Below are positions 24,729 to 34,466 of a stretch of DNA of 64,000 nucleotides, in pieces. The notes beneath the pieces were generated by a model, which was not told where the DNA came from, did no database searches, and saw only the letters and a list, made by a program, of their open reading frames with translations. Source of the DNA: REEB85 sp018971455. GTDB taxonomy: Bacteria > Pseudomonadota > Alphaproteobacteria > Acetobacterales > Acetobacteraceae. How positions within the stretch are numbered: the first letter of the stretch is position 1; each line of letters begins with the position of its first letter. The position numbers and the translations under genes are program-made. The stretch is from positions 1-64,000 of the forward strand of contig JAGWNT010000002.1 in the NCBI GenBank assembly GCA_028871195.1, in the 5' to 3' direction.

Positions 24729-25816
24729 CCTTCGCGCAGGCCCGCCTCGCGCAGCAGCGGCAGCACATTTTCGATGAAATACGGCAGCTCGTCAGCAAAA
24801 TTCACGAAACTCACCGTCGTACCCGCAAAGCCGGCCGCCGCCATGCGCACCATCTCCCCGGCGATGTGGGCCGGCGTGCCGACCAGCGGATAGGTGCCTG
24901 CCCCCCCGGCGAAACGCTTGCGGTGCAGCCGGTAGGCCTCCGCATCGTGCGAGCCGGAGAATTTCTCCTTCGCCCCCATGTAATGGTCGACGCTCTCGCT
25001 GTCCTGCATCGTCACCGCGTAATGCTCGTAGTAATCCTCGGCCTCGCCCTGTGTCGGACGGCAGACGACATGGGTGGTGGTGTAGACGCCGACCTCGCGC
25101 CCCTCGCGCGCCGCGCGGGTGGCGATGTCGTCGATCTGGGCGCGCCCCTTCTCGATGTCGGTGAAGGTCGTGAACAGGAAATCGGCGGCCTTGGCGGCGA
25201 AGTCCCGCCCTGGCGGGGAGAAGGCGGCGTTCAGCGTCACCGGCCTCGGCTTCTGGACGGGTGCCGGGCGGCCGGACACGTTCTTCAGCTTGTAGAACCG
25301 GCCATCGAAATCGAACGGGCCGGTATCGGCGAGCACCCGGCTCAGGATTTCGAACCACTCGAGCCCCTGGGCGTAGCGGTCCTCGATCATGGTCAGGCCG
25401 AAGGCGTCGAACTCCTCGGGGTTCCAGCCGCAGACGATGTTGAGCCCGGCGCGGCCGCCGGAGGCATGGTCGATGGTGGCCAGCGCCTTGGCGGCAAAGA
25501 CCGGATGCACCATCGGCACATGCACGGTGGAGAACAGCGCGATGCGCTCGGTGACGCCGGCAAGGGCCGCGGCGAAGGTCAGCGTCTCGAAGCTCCATTC
25601 GCGCGAGTTCATCTCGCCGCCAAAACCCTTCCATCGCGCGATCGGCAGAAAGAACTCGATGCCCGCGCGGTCGGCCATTCGCGCCACCTCGACGATGCCG
25701 GACCAGCTCGCCGGCCAGCGCTCGGGCACGCGGGTCAGCGTCAGCCCGCCATCGGCATTGGCCGAGAAAACACCGAGCTTGAAGCGGTTCGGGCCGTGCA
25801 TCGGGTGAAGCGCCAT
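24725..25816 (-). CDS. LLM-class flavin-dependent monooxygenase (RutA-like)
   Basis: A 363-aa luciferase-like monooxygenase. The start KLGVFSANADGGLTLTRVPE, the GFGGEMNSREWSFET segment and NIVCGWNPEEFDAFG closely follow the pattern of RutA-type and related enzymes, which use FMN and O2 and, in RutA, cleave a ring amide. These need a separate flavin reductase; none is adjacent. The start at 25816 has AAGGA upstream; the frame extends further only through a TTG inside an operator-like site. It is the first gene of a two-gene unit. Substrate unknown; an oxygenated N-heterocycle is possible in this context. Confidence 0.78.
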   Translation of the reverse strand: MALHPMHGPNRFKLGVFSANADGGLTLTRVPERWPASWSGIVEVARMADRAGIEFFLPIARWKGFGGEMNSREWSFETLTFAAALAGVTERIALFSTVHVPMVHPVFAAKALATIDHASGGRAGLNIVCGWNPEEFDAFGLTMIEDRYAQGLEWFEILSRVLADTGPFDFDGRFYKLKNVSGRPAPVQKPRPVTLNAAFSPPGRDFAAKAADFLFTTFTDIEKGRAQIDDIATRAAREGREVGVYTTTHVVCRPTQGEAEDYYEHYAVTMQDSESVDHYMGAKEKFSGSHDAEAYRLHRKRFAGGAGTYPLVGTPAHIAGEMVRMAAAGFAGTTVSFVNFADELPYFIENVLPLLREAGLREG

Positions 25817-25867
25817 GGGCCTGTCGTCCTTTTCCTCGGCGGATATTCGACCACCGGCGGAAAAATA

Positions 25868-25881
25868 CTTCAAGGTTAAAA
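25868..25881. promoter_or_regulatory. Operator-like near-palindrome, copy 3
   Basis: CTTCAAGGTTAAAA, 51 bp upstream of the RutA-like monooxygenase start, inside an AT-rich run of about 30 bases that is unlike the surrounding DNA. It shares the TTCAAG and TTAAA halves with the other copies. Confidence 0.45.
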
Positions 25882-25886
25882 GAATA

Positions 25887-27092
25887 TCAGCCGGCGGCGA
25901 GGCGCTGCACCGACGACGTCACATCGGCAAGCCGGTCGGGATCGACCATGCGGCCGGAGCGGATCAGCGCCATGGCGGCGCGCACCTCGCGCGGCGCGTT
26001 GACCCCGATGGCCGCACCCACGGCGCCCCCGGCGTCGAGCAGGAAGGCGGCGAAGCTCGCACTCCCCCAAATCCCGCGCAGCACCAGGCGCTGGCCCTCC
26101 TCCACCAGCCCCGCGACCTGGAGGTTCATGCCGTGCTGGTCGGTCCAGAACCACGGCACATCGTCATAGGCCTCGCTGCCGCCGGCCATGACGCGGCCAA
26201 CGGCGATGCCGTGATTCTGCGCGTGGCGCCAGCTCTCCATGCGCAGCCGACGTTGCAGGCGCGGATGCCAGAAGGCGGCGACGTCGCCGGCGGCAAAGAT
26301 ATCGGCCGCGCTGCTGCGCCCGAAAGCATCGACGGCGATGCCGCCCTCGACCGCCAACCCCGCCGCCACGGCGAGGTCCGTGGCACGCTCCATGCCGATG
26401 CCGGCAATGACGCAGTCAGCCGGAAAGACCTCATTCGCGCACACCACCCGCCCTCGCTCGATCGCCTGCGGCGCCGTGCCGAAGCACAGCCGCACACCGG
26501 CCTTTTCATGCAGCCCTTCCACGTAGCGGGCGAAGGCGGGCGGCAGGCTGCGGCCCATGGCGCCGGGGCCGGCCTCGATCACCGTCACCTGGCAACCGCG
26601 CGCATGGGCGGAGGCGGCGATTTCCAGGCCGATCACGCCGGCGCCGATGCACACCACCCGCGCCCCCGCCACCAGGCGCGCCCGGATCGCCGCCGCATCC
26701 TCCAACGTGCGCAGGCTCAACGCGCGCTCGGCCCCGGGGATGGTCAGCCGCCGCGCCCGCCCGCCCGTGGCCAGCAGCAGCCGGTCATAGGCGACGTGCG
26801 TCCCGTCGCGCAGGGTCAGCCGATGCGCGGCGGCATCGAGGCCGGTTGCGACGCAGCCGGAACGGAAATCGATATCGCGCTCGGCGTAGCGGCCGGGTGG
26901 ATAGAACCAGGCGGCGGGTGGCGCCGGCTCGTCGGTCAGCGCCGCCTTGGACAGCGGCGGCCGCTCATAGGGGGCGCGCTGCTCGGCGCCGAGCAGCAGG
27001 ATGCGGCCGGTGAACCCCGCCTCACGCATGGCCATCGCGGCATGCCCGCCGGCCTGGCCCGCACCGAGAATGACATGAACGGCCTGGGTCAC
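25887..27092 (-). CDS. FAD-dependent ferredoxin reductase
   Basis: A 401-aa pyridine-nucleotide-disulfide-type reductase of the Rieske-oxygenase electron chain. FAD-binding GAGQAGG lies at the N-terminus, the PYERPPLSKAAL motif is typical of oxygenase-coupled ferredoxin reductases, NAD-binding GAGVIGLEIAA is near residue 150, and DIFAAGDVA is the second FAD motif. It transfers electrons from NADH to a ferredoxin such as the one encoded divergently at 27195. Together with the dioxygenase alpha/beta genes this would complete a three-component Rieske system, although the parts are in separate transcription units. Confidence 0.88.
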   Translation of the reverse strand: MTQAVHVILGAGQAGGHAAMAMREAGFTGRILLLGAEQRAPYERPPLSKAALTDEPAPPAAWFYPPGRYAERDIDFRSGCVATGLDAAAHRLTLRDGTHVAYDRLLLATGGRARRLTIPGAERALSLRTLEDAAAIRARLVAGARVVCIGAGVIGLEIAASAHARGCQVTVIEAGPGAMGRSLPPAFARYVEGLHEKAGVRLCFGTAPQAIERGRVVCANEVFPADCVIAGIGMERATDLAVAAGLAVEGGIAVDAFGRSSAADIFAAGDVAAFWHPRLQRRLRMESWRHAQNHGIAVGRVMAGGSEAYDDVPWFWTDQHGMNLQVAGLVEEGQRLVLRGIWGSASFAAFLLDAGGAVGAAIGVNAPREVRAAMALIRSGRMVDPDRLADVTSSVQRLAAG

Positions 27093-27194
27093 GGGCGGGG
27101 TCCTCGGTCGCGGCAGACAATGGCATCACATTGCGTCATGATCGCACCATCGATTCGTCGGGCTGGCTGCAAATTTTTGGGGGCACATGCGGAT

Positions 27195-27521
27195 ATGAGT
27201 GAAGCAGAAAACTGGGTGCGCGTCGCAGCCCTCGGCGATGTGGCGGCCGGCACGGTGGTCGGCGTCGAGGCGATGGGGCTCAACCTGGCCGTCTATCATC
27301 TCGAAAGCGGCGAGGTCTGTGTCACCGACAATGTCTGCACGCACGCCTTCGCCCTGCTCAGCGACGGCTGGTTCGAGAACGGCACGATCGAGTGCCCGCT
27401 GCATGCCGGCCAGTTCGACGTGCGCACCGGCAAGGGGCTGGGCGCGCCGGTGGAGGAAGATCTGCGGGTGTTCCGAACCAGGGTGGAAGACGGCGCCATC
27501 CTCATCGAACTGCCCGGCTGA
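27195..27521 (+). CDS. Rieske-type [2Fe-2S] ferredoxin
   Basis: A 108-aa ferredoxin with Rieske ligands Cys48-x-His50 (NVCTHAF) and Cys67-x-x-His70 (ECPLHAGQF). The size and the VEEDLRVFRTRVEDG ending match ferredoxin components of ring-hydroxylating dioxygenases. It would pass electrons from the divergently encoded reductase to the oxygenase at 13341-14654. The intergenic space to the reductase (102 bp) includes a small palindrome, CAATG-N6-CATTG at 27118-27133, of unknown role. Confidence 0.88.
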   Translation: MSEAENWVRVAALGDVAAGTVVGVEAMGLNLAVYHLESGEVCVTDNVCTHAFALLSDGWFENGTIECPLHAGQFDVRTGKGLGAPVEEDLRVFRTRVEDGAILIELPG

Positions 27522-27533
27522 GGGGCGCCCTCG

Positions 27534-27668
27534 TCACGCCGGCGCCATCGGCAGACCGGTCTCGGAGGTGTCCTCTCCGAGGCGCGCCGGCAGCGCATGC
27601 ACCCAGCGGCGGTGAGCGGATTCGCTGTCACGGGCTGCCATGACCCGCGCGCAGGCCGGCGTGATCAT
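27534..27668 (-). CDS. Possible 44-aa protein coupled to the D-aminopeptidase gene
   Basis: A short frame of 45 codons whose ATG overlaps the stop of the upstream D-aminopeptidase-like gene as ATGA (27665-27668), the same junction used by many real gene pairs in this window. It ends 12 bp from the end of the convergent ferredoxin gene and so fits the gap exactly. The product is charged (MAARDSESAHRRWVHAL) and has no recognisable family. The junction supports it, but short size and high GC mean it could be chance. Confidence 0.3.
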   Translation of the reverse strand: MITPACARVMAARDSESAHRRWVHALPARLGEDTSETGLPMAPA

Positions 27669-29287
27669 GGCGCCGCTCCCTCGATGCGGGTGAATCGCAG
27701 CCCGCGCGCGCGCCCGCCATCGACCATCAATCCGCTCACCGTTCCGTCCCCGGCGCGCGCGACGCGGACATCGAGCCAGGAGCGGAACAACGCGCTCGGC
27801 ACGTTGACGCGCACATCATCGCCCTCGATCGCCTCGACATCGAAGACGGCGCCGCGGACCAGCGGGCCGGACACCTCGACGCCCATCGCCTGGCCCTGTG
27901 CGACGAAGCGCCACACCGCGCCGATCTCGTCGCTGCGGTAGGCGCCGGCGAGGCCCGCCGGCAACGCCGCACCCGCCTGCACCGGATGGTAGGTCGCGCT
28001 TACCCCGGCATCGGCCTCCACCTCCAGCACGGTGCCCGCCGCTCCCGTCGATGCCCGCATGGTGAAATCGGCGGCCGAGCGGCTGGCGCGCAGCCGGCCA
28101 TCGGCGGTCTGGCGCAGTTGGAACGGCACGCCGTGCGTGCAGCCCGTCGGCATGCCATCGGCGAGGCTGAGATCGAGCGTGGCCCCCCCGACCCGGTCGA
28201 TGTAGCGTCCGGCGAGCGGCGCAAATTCGGCCGAAACCGGCGTCACGGGCACCGGCCCCAGATCGGCGCGCCCGTCGAGTGCCGCGTCCAGCATGGCATG
28301 GGCGATGTGCCAGGGATCGGCCGTGCCGTTATTGGCGATGCAGATCACCGCCAGCCCGGCCGCCGGCGCGCGCAGGAACTCGGTCTTGTAGCCCGGCCAC
28401 AACCCGCCGTGATCGATCGCGCGCAATCCGCGATACTCACGCACCTGCAGGCCGCGCGCATAGGTGTTGGGCAGGCCGTTGCCGAACGGGGCGAGGCGCT
28501 CAAGCTCGCTTGCCAGCGCCGCGGAATGGCCGGCCGAGATGTGGCGCACCCACAGCGCCAGATCCTCGACCGAGGAGACCAGTCCGCCCTCCCCGCCCAG
28601 CGGAAACCCATGCGCGGCACGGCTCCATCCGCCGCCCTCCGCGGGGAGATAGCCGGTCACCAGGCCCGGCACGACGACATTCGTGCTCTCCACCATGGCC
28701 GTGCGCGTCATGCCAAGCGGGCCAAAGATACGCGCCTGCAAGAAAGCCGGCAGCGCCATGCCCGAGACGCGTTCGGCGATCAGGCCGAGCAGCAGGAAAT
28801 TGGTGTTGCTGTAGAGATAGCGTGCGCCCGGGGCGAAGTTCAGTCCGCGCTGGCGGCAGATGCCGGCGAGCAGATCGGCGGGCCGGCACGGCATCGAAAG
28901 ATCGCAGCCGCCAAGGCGCATGATCTCCAGCATGTCGCGCAGGCCGGAGGTGTTGTGCATCAGGTGGTCGATGGTGATGGTTGCGCCGAAATCCGGCAAC
29001 TCGGGCAGATGATCCTGCACCTTGTCCGCAACGTGCAGCCGCCCTTCCGCCGCCAGCATGAGGATGGCGGCACAGGTGAACTGCTTGCTGACCGAGGCGA
29101 TGCGAAAGACGCTGCCCGAGGCGAGCGGCACGCCCATCTCCAGGCTCGCCATGCCGGCCTGGCGATGCACCACAAGCGCGCCATCGCGCACCACACCGAG
29201 CGCGACACCCGGCGTGTCCGGCCGGTCGAACGGGGCGATCAGGCCCTCGGCGATTCGTTCCAGCCGCAACAGATCCAGGTCCGGCAT
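27665..29287 (-). CDS. Serine hydrolase, D-aminopeptidase/class C beta-lactamase family
   Basis: A 540-aa S12-family protein. The nucleophile motif SxxK is Ser65-x-x-Lys68 (IASVSKQF), the second motif YSN is at residues 159-161 (RYLYSNTNF), and the third is HGG in AIDHGGLWPGYK. The C-terminal 200 residues are the two beta-barrel domains characteristic of D-aminopeptidase DAP. It removes N-terminal D-amino acids or acts on similar amides/esters. No signal peptide is seen from the start at 29287, which has AGGTGGGG upstream. Its connection to the aromatic pathway is unclear; hydrolysis of an imported amide is possible. Confidence 0.82.
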   Translation of the reverse strand: MPDLDLLRLERIAEGLIAPFDRPDTPGVALGVVRDGALVVHRQAGMASLEMGVPLASGSVFRIASVSKQFTCAAILMLAAEGRLHVADKVQDHLPELPDFGATITIDHLMHNTSGLRDMLEIMRLGGCDLSMPCRPADLLAGICRQRGLNFAPGARYLYSNTNFLLLGLIAERVSGMALPAFLQARIFGPLGMTRTAMVESTNVVVPGLVTGYLPAEGGGWSRAAHGFPLGGEGGLVSSVEDLALWVRHISAGHSAALASELERLAPFGNGLPNTYARGLQVREYRGLRAIDHGGLWPGYKTEFLRAPAAGLAVICIANNGTADPWHIAHAMLDAALDGRADLGPVPVTPVSAEFAPLAGRYIDRVGGATLDLSLADGMPTGCTHGVPFQLRQTADGRLRASRSAADFTMRASTGAAGTVLEVEADAGVSATYHPVQAGAALPAGLAGAYRSDEIGAVWRFVAQGQAMGVEVSGPLVRGAVFDVEAIEGDDVRVNVPSALFRSWLDVRVARAGDGTVSGLMVDGGRARGLRFTRIEGAAP

Positions 29288-29513
29288 CGCCCCACCTTTC
29301 GTACTGCCCGCAACACCCACTGGTCGCAGCCTAGGCACGGCCAGGCGGCTTGTCACAATGCGTCCCGGCGGCGTGGCGCAGCGGCGCGTATTTCGTGCAT
29401 GAACCGGCACGGCGACGGCTGGCTCACTGTCGTGTCACGCGCCGTTGCGCTCCGCACGCCCGGCCCCTGCCAGCATCGCCGCCGTGCCGACACGGGCGCG
29501 AGGAGCCGATGCG
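29288..29513. promoter_or_regulatory. Divergent intergenic region, D-aminopeptidase / Hint protein
   Basis: A 226-bp divergent gap. It must hold promoters for both genes, but I see no convincing -35/-10 pair and no copy of the recurring operator motif. The only clear signal is the AGGAG ribosome-binding site at 29501-29505 for the Hint gene. Confidence 0.4.
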
Positions 29514-32500
29514 ATGGCGAGCAGCTATACCTGGAATGTCGGCTCCGGCCTGTGGAACGCCGCAGCGAACTGGGCCGATCTGACCACCGCGACCACCCCG
29601 TCGCTGACCGCCCCCGGCACAGCCGATACCGCGACCATCGCCGGGCCGACCAGCTCGACGGACAGCCTGGTGGGCGGACCCGGCGCGGCGGCCATTCTCG
29701 ATGTATCCGGCAATCTGGCGCTTTACGGCCAGCTGAACCTCGGCACGCTGTCGGCCACCAACGGGCAGATCGACATCCTGGCGGGCGGCGTGGCGCAGGC
29801 GAGCGCGGCGGGCCTGAGCAGCGCCGGCCTGCTGGTCAACGGGGTGGGGGCGGATTTCGCCGTGGCCGGCACGGCAACGGTGTCGGGCTTTGGCGTGCCG
29901 CTGAGCGCGCGCGACCATGGCGCCATCACCCTGGCCGCGCTGGCCGCCGGCGGGGCCGTGCTCACCGTCGATTCGACCGCAACCTTCGAGATCGGCGCCG
30001 CCGGGGGTGCCGCCGCGGGCCTGCTCACCGTCGATGCCGGCGCGGCCCTGTCCGGGGCCTCCGCGCTGAACGGGGCGGTGCGCGATGACGGGCTGATCAC
30101 CGCGAGCTCGGCCCTCGCCATTGCGGGCGCGGTGGCCGGCACCGGCACGATCGCCATTGCCAGCTTCGCCACGGCGAGTTTTGCCGGCGCCGTCGCCGCC
30201 GGCCCGACCCTGGCCTTCCAGGACGCAACCGGCACGCTGGCGCTCGGCACGCAACCCTTCGCCGCCGGCATTGCCGGCCTGGTCGCGGGCGATGTCATCA
30301 CTCTGGCGACGCCCGGGATCACCGCCGCGCAATATACCGCCACCGGCACCAATACCGGCACGCTGGCTCTGACGGGGGGCGGCGTCACGCTGGAGACCCT
30401 GACACTGCTCGGCAATTATGCCGGTCGCGTCTTTCTGACGACCCCGCAATCCGGCGGCGCCGAACTCGTCCTCGCCCCGAACGGCATCGCCGCCGTGGCC
30501 GCCGCCCCGGCCGGCACGACGGCGGCGGACAGCTACCTGTGGACCAGCAGCGCCAGCGGCGGCGCCTGGGCCGCCACCGCAAACTGGACCGACACCACCA
30601 CCGCGACCGCCAATCCGCCGCTGGCGCCGGGTGCCGCGAACAACGTCACCGTCGCCGGTGGCACTGGCGGGTTGCTGCCGGTCATCACCGGCGATGGTGC
30701 CGCCGCCAGCCTGACGCTCACCGCCAGCAGCGCGCTGGCCGGCAGCTTCTCGACCGGTGCGCTGGTGCAGGCGGCGGCCGGCTCGCTTGATCTGCTGGCG
30801 GGCGCGGCGCTGACCGCCGCGTCCGCCACGGCGCATGGCGCGGTGTTCGTCGATCACGCCGCTCTGACCGTCAGCGGCAAGCTCGATCTCGCCAGCAGCG
30901 GCGCGGTATGGGGGTTTGATCATGCCACCGTGCAGGCCGGCACGCTGAGTTTTGCCGGCGCGTCGGGGATCGCCGTGTCGCTCGATGCAAGCTCGACCCT
31001 GTCCGTCGGCGGCGTCGGCACCGCAAGTGCGGGCGCCCTCAACATCGCTGCCGGCGCGCTGGTCGCCGGCAGCGGCACGATCGAGGCCGCCATCGTTAAT
31101 GCCGGCACGCTGCGCACGGATGCCGGCACCAGCGGGTTTGCCGCCCCGCTGGTGCTCGCCGCCGCCGTCTCGGGCAGCGGCGGCACGCTGGCGATCGCCG
31201 CCGGCGACACGCTCGCCCTGCACAACGCGGTGAGCAGCGGGCAGAGCATCGAATTCGCCGGCGCCGCCGGCACGCTCGATCTCGGCCAGGCCGGCGCCAT
31301 TGCCGCCCCGATCGGCGGCTTCACGCTCGGCAACGCGATCATGGTGCCCGGCGCCGTCGCCGCCATCGCCTTCGACGCGGCCACCGGCAGCCTCGTGGAG
31401 AGCGACGCGAGCGGTGCGGCGCTGGCCACGCTCGACCTCGCCGGCATCGCCGCCGGCGACACGCCTTTGCTGGTGCCGGGCAATGCGGGCGGGGCGATCG
31501 TGCTCGCCGCCGGCACGCCGACGGCGGGCGGGGCGGTCGCGGTCAGCGGCAGCACGGGCGATGCCTACACATGGACCGCCCTCGGCGGCGACTGGAGCAC
31601 CACCGCCAACTGGACCGACACCAGCGCGGCGACCACGACGGCGCCGGGCAGCGCCGACCTCGTCATCATCCCCGATCCGGTCGCCAGCCCCGGCGCCTGG
31701 CAGATCATTCGCGGCGCCGGCAACGCGGCGCGCCTGACCGTGCAGGGCGAGATCGCCCTCTCCGGCAGCTTCAATGTCGGCGGAACGCTGACGGTGCAGG
31801 GCCTGACCGCGACCACCGGCACGCTCGCGCTGCTGGGCGGCGCCTCTCTCGCCGCGGGCAGCGCCGTCATCGGTGGCAGCCTGGCTGCCGCCGGGCCGGG
31901 CGCGCGCTTCGCCGCCGCCGGCACCCTGACCCTGGGCTCGGCCGGTGCGGCGGCGGGCCTGGCCGCCATCGACCAGGGCCGCATCACGCTCGGTGGCCTC
32001 GCCCTGACCGGGCTTGCGGCCAGCATCGCGGTCGATGCGGCATCGGTCATCGAGATCGGCACCGCCCAGACCGGCGCCGCGGGGGTCCTGACCGTCGATG
32101 CCGGCATCGATATCGGCGGCGCCGGGGTGCAGATCACCGGCGCGGTCGCCAATAACGGCACGGTGGCGACATTGTCCGGCGGGTCGAGCACCATCCATGG
32201 CGATGTGTCGGGCAGCGGCACGCTGCTGGTGGCGAATGCCAGCCAGCTCTTCCTCACCGGCACCGTCGCCGCGAGCCAGACGCTGGCACTGAGCGGCACC
32301 GGCAACGGCATCAGCGACAGCGGCGGCGCGATCTTGGGCAGCGTCACCGGCTTCGCCGCCGGCGATCAGATCAACCTCGCCGGCATGATGACGCGCGCCA
32401 GCTTCTCCGGCACGGCGAGCGGCGGCACGCTCGCGCTCGCCGACAGCAGCGGCGCCACGCTGGCCACGCTCAATCTGAGCGGCGATTATCGGACCGACAC

Positions 32501-33563
32501 GTTCCTGACCAGCGCCGCCAATGGCCAGACGGCGATCACCCTGGTGGCCGCCCAGCAGATCGCCTGCTTCGCCGGCGGCACGCAGATCGACACGCCGGCC
32601 GGCCCGGTTGCGGTCGAAGCGCTGCGGGTCGGCCAGCCCGTCCGCACGCGCTGGGGCGAGACGCTGCCGATCGTATGGATCGGCAGCCGGCGCATCCATT
32701 GCGCGCGGCATCCGAGGCCGTGGGACATCTGGCCCGTGCGCGTCCGCGCCGACGCCTTCGCGCCCGGCATGCCGCGCCGCGACCTGCTGCTCTCGCCCGA
32801 TCACGCCGTGCATTTCCACGAGGCGCTCATCCCTGTCCGCTACCTGGTCAACGGCGCCACCATCGCCCAGGAGCCGATCGATGCCGTCACCTACTGGCAT
32901 GTCGAGCTCGAGCGGCACGATGTGCTGCTGGCCGAGGGCCTGCCCTGCGAGAGCTATCTCGACACCGGCAACCGCCACGCCTTCGACGGCGGGGCCGCGA
33001 CATGGCTGCATCCGCGCTTCGGCACCCCCGAGGACGCCGAGGACGTGTGGCTCACCCAGGCCTGCGCGCCGCTCGTGCGTGGCGGCGCGGCGCTGGTGCG
33101 GGCGCGGGCCCACCTGCTCGGCCGCGCCCGCCTGCTCGGCCATCGCCTGACCGAACAACCCGACCTGGCGCTGCAGGCCGGCGCGCGGCGCATCGCGCCG
33201 CGGCGGGACGCCGATGGGCTGTGGTCGTTCGACCTGCCGGCGGGCACGCGCGCGGCCTGGCTGGTCTCGCGCAACGCCGTGCCGATGCAGGTGCGGGCGG
33301 ACGGGTCCGATCACCGCCGGCTCGGCGTGGCGGTGGCCGAGATCAGGCTGGATGGCAGGCCGCTCGACCGCTGCGACGCCCGGCTCGCCGAGGGCTGGCA
33401 CGCGCCCGAGGCCGATTGGCGCTGGACCGACGGGGCGGCCTGCGTCGCCGCCGGCGGCGCACGCCGCCTCGCGGTGCGGATCCTTCCGCTGCTGCGCTAC
33501 TGGGAGGCGGAAGATAATGCGCCGAACCGCCCCGGCACCTCCTCCGCGGTGCCGAGGCCGTAG
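29514..33563 (+). CDS. Large repeat protein with C-terminal Hint domain
   Basis: A 1,349-aa protein. Three modules of about 340 residues begin at roughly residues 2, 339 and 682 with a related start (SYTWNVGSGLWNAAANWAD, SYLWTSSASGGAWAATANW, AYTWTALGGDWSTTANWTD) and continue as Gly/Ala/Thr-rich beta-strand repeats like autotransporter passengers. From about residue 1018 a Hint (hedgehog/intein) domain starts at Cys1018 (IACFAGGTQIDTP) and runs to the HAVHFHEALIPVRYLVNG segment; a conserved C-terminal region follows. Such proteins are probably surface or secreted and self-cleaving at the Hint Cys. There is no conventional signal peptide. The start at 29514 has AGGAG eight bases upstream; an in-frame ATG at 29445 is less likely. 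Confidence 0.82.
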   Translation: MASSYTWNVGSGLWNAAANWADLTTATTPSLTAPGTADTATIAGPTSSTDSLVGGPGAAAILDVSGNLALYGQLNLGTLSATNGQIDILAGGVAQASAAGLSSAGLLVNGVGADFAVAGTATVSGFGVPLSARDHGAITLAALAAGGAVLTVDSTATFEIGAAGGAAAGLLTVDAGAALSGASALNGAVRDDGLITASSALAIAGAVAGTGTIAIASFATASFAGAVAAGPTLAFQDATGTLALGTQPFAAGIAGLVAGDVITLATPGITAAQYTATGTNTGTLALTGGGVTLETLTLLGNYAGRVFLTTPQSGGAELVLAPNGIAAVAAAPAGTTAADSYLWTSSASGGAWAATANWTDTTTATANPPLAPGAANNVTVAGGTGGLLPVITGDGAAASLTLTASSALAGSFSTGALVQAAAGSLDLLAGAALTAASATAHGAVFVDHAALTVSGKLDLASSGAVWGFDHATVQAGTLSFAGASGIAVSLDASSTLSVGGVGTASAGALNIAAGALVAGSGTIEAAIVNAGTLRTDAGTSGFAAPLVLAAAVSGSGGTLAIAAGDTLALHNAVSSGQSIEFAGAAGTLDLGQAGAIAAPIGGFTLGNAIMVPGAVAAIAFDAATGSLVESDASGAALATLDLAGIAAGDTPLLVPGNAGGAIVLAAGTPTAGGAVAVSGSTGDAYTWTALGGDWSTTANWTDTSAATTTAPGSADLVIIPDPVASPGAWQIIRGAGNAARLTVQGEIALSGSFNVGGTLTVQGLTATTGTLALLGGASLAAGSAVIGGSLAAAGPGARFAAAGTLTLGSAGAAAGLAAIDQGRITLGGLALTGLAASIAVDAASVIEIGTAQTGAAGVLTVDAGIDIGGAGVQITGAVANNGTVATLSGGSSTIHGDVSGSGTLLVANASQLFLTGTVAASQTLALSGTGNGISDSGGAILGSVTGFAAGDQINLAGMMTRASFSGTASGGTLALADSSGATLATLNLSGDYRTDTFLTSAANGQTAITLVAAQQIACFAGGTQIDTPAGPVAVEALRVGQPVRTRWGETLPIVWIGSRRIHCARHPRPWDIWPVRVRADAFAPGMPRRDLLLSPDHAVHFHEALIPVRYLVNGATIAQEPIDAVTYWHVELERHDVLLAEGLPCESYLDTGNRHAFDGGAATWLHPRFGTPEDAEDVWLTQACAPLVRGGAALVRARAHLLGRARLLGHRLTEQPDLALQAGARRIAPRRDADGLWSFDLPAGTRAAWLVSRNAVPMQVRADGSDHRRLGVAVAEIRLDGRPLDRCDARLAEGWHAPEADWRWTDGAACVAAGGARRLAVRILPLLRYWEAEDNAPNRPGTSSAVPRP

Positions 33564-33647
33564 CCGCGCCCATCCGCCTGCGGCCCGCCACGCTTGGAAG
33601 CGCCGCGCGAACGGTGGATGATGGCCCCGCATTGGAGGAGAAGCACA

Positions 33648-34445
<798 letters not shown>

Positions 34446-34466
34446 CCAGCAACGAGGAGCACGGCC

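Noticed and set aside
25817..25873. N-terminal extension of the RutA-like monooxygenase
   Set aside because: The frame opens only with a TTG that lies within the operator-like site; the family begins near the ATG at 25816.
27118..27133. Palindrome CAATG-N6-CATTG between reductase and ferredoxin as a regulator site
   Set aside because: Only 5-bp arms, seen once, and unrelated to the recurring motif; too weak to call.
29445..29513. Upstream start for the Hint repeat protein
   Set aside because: The ATG at 29445 lacks a ribosome-binding site, and the added residues have no similarity to the module start. The ATG at 29514 has AGGAG eight bases away.
30528..31650. Repeats in the Hint protein as a possible CRISPR array or satellite
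   Set aside because: The units are about 1 kb, coding, and diverged at the DNA level; there are no short identical repeats with unique spacers.
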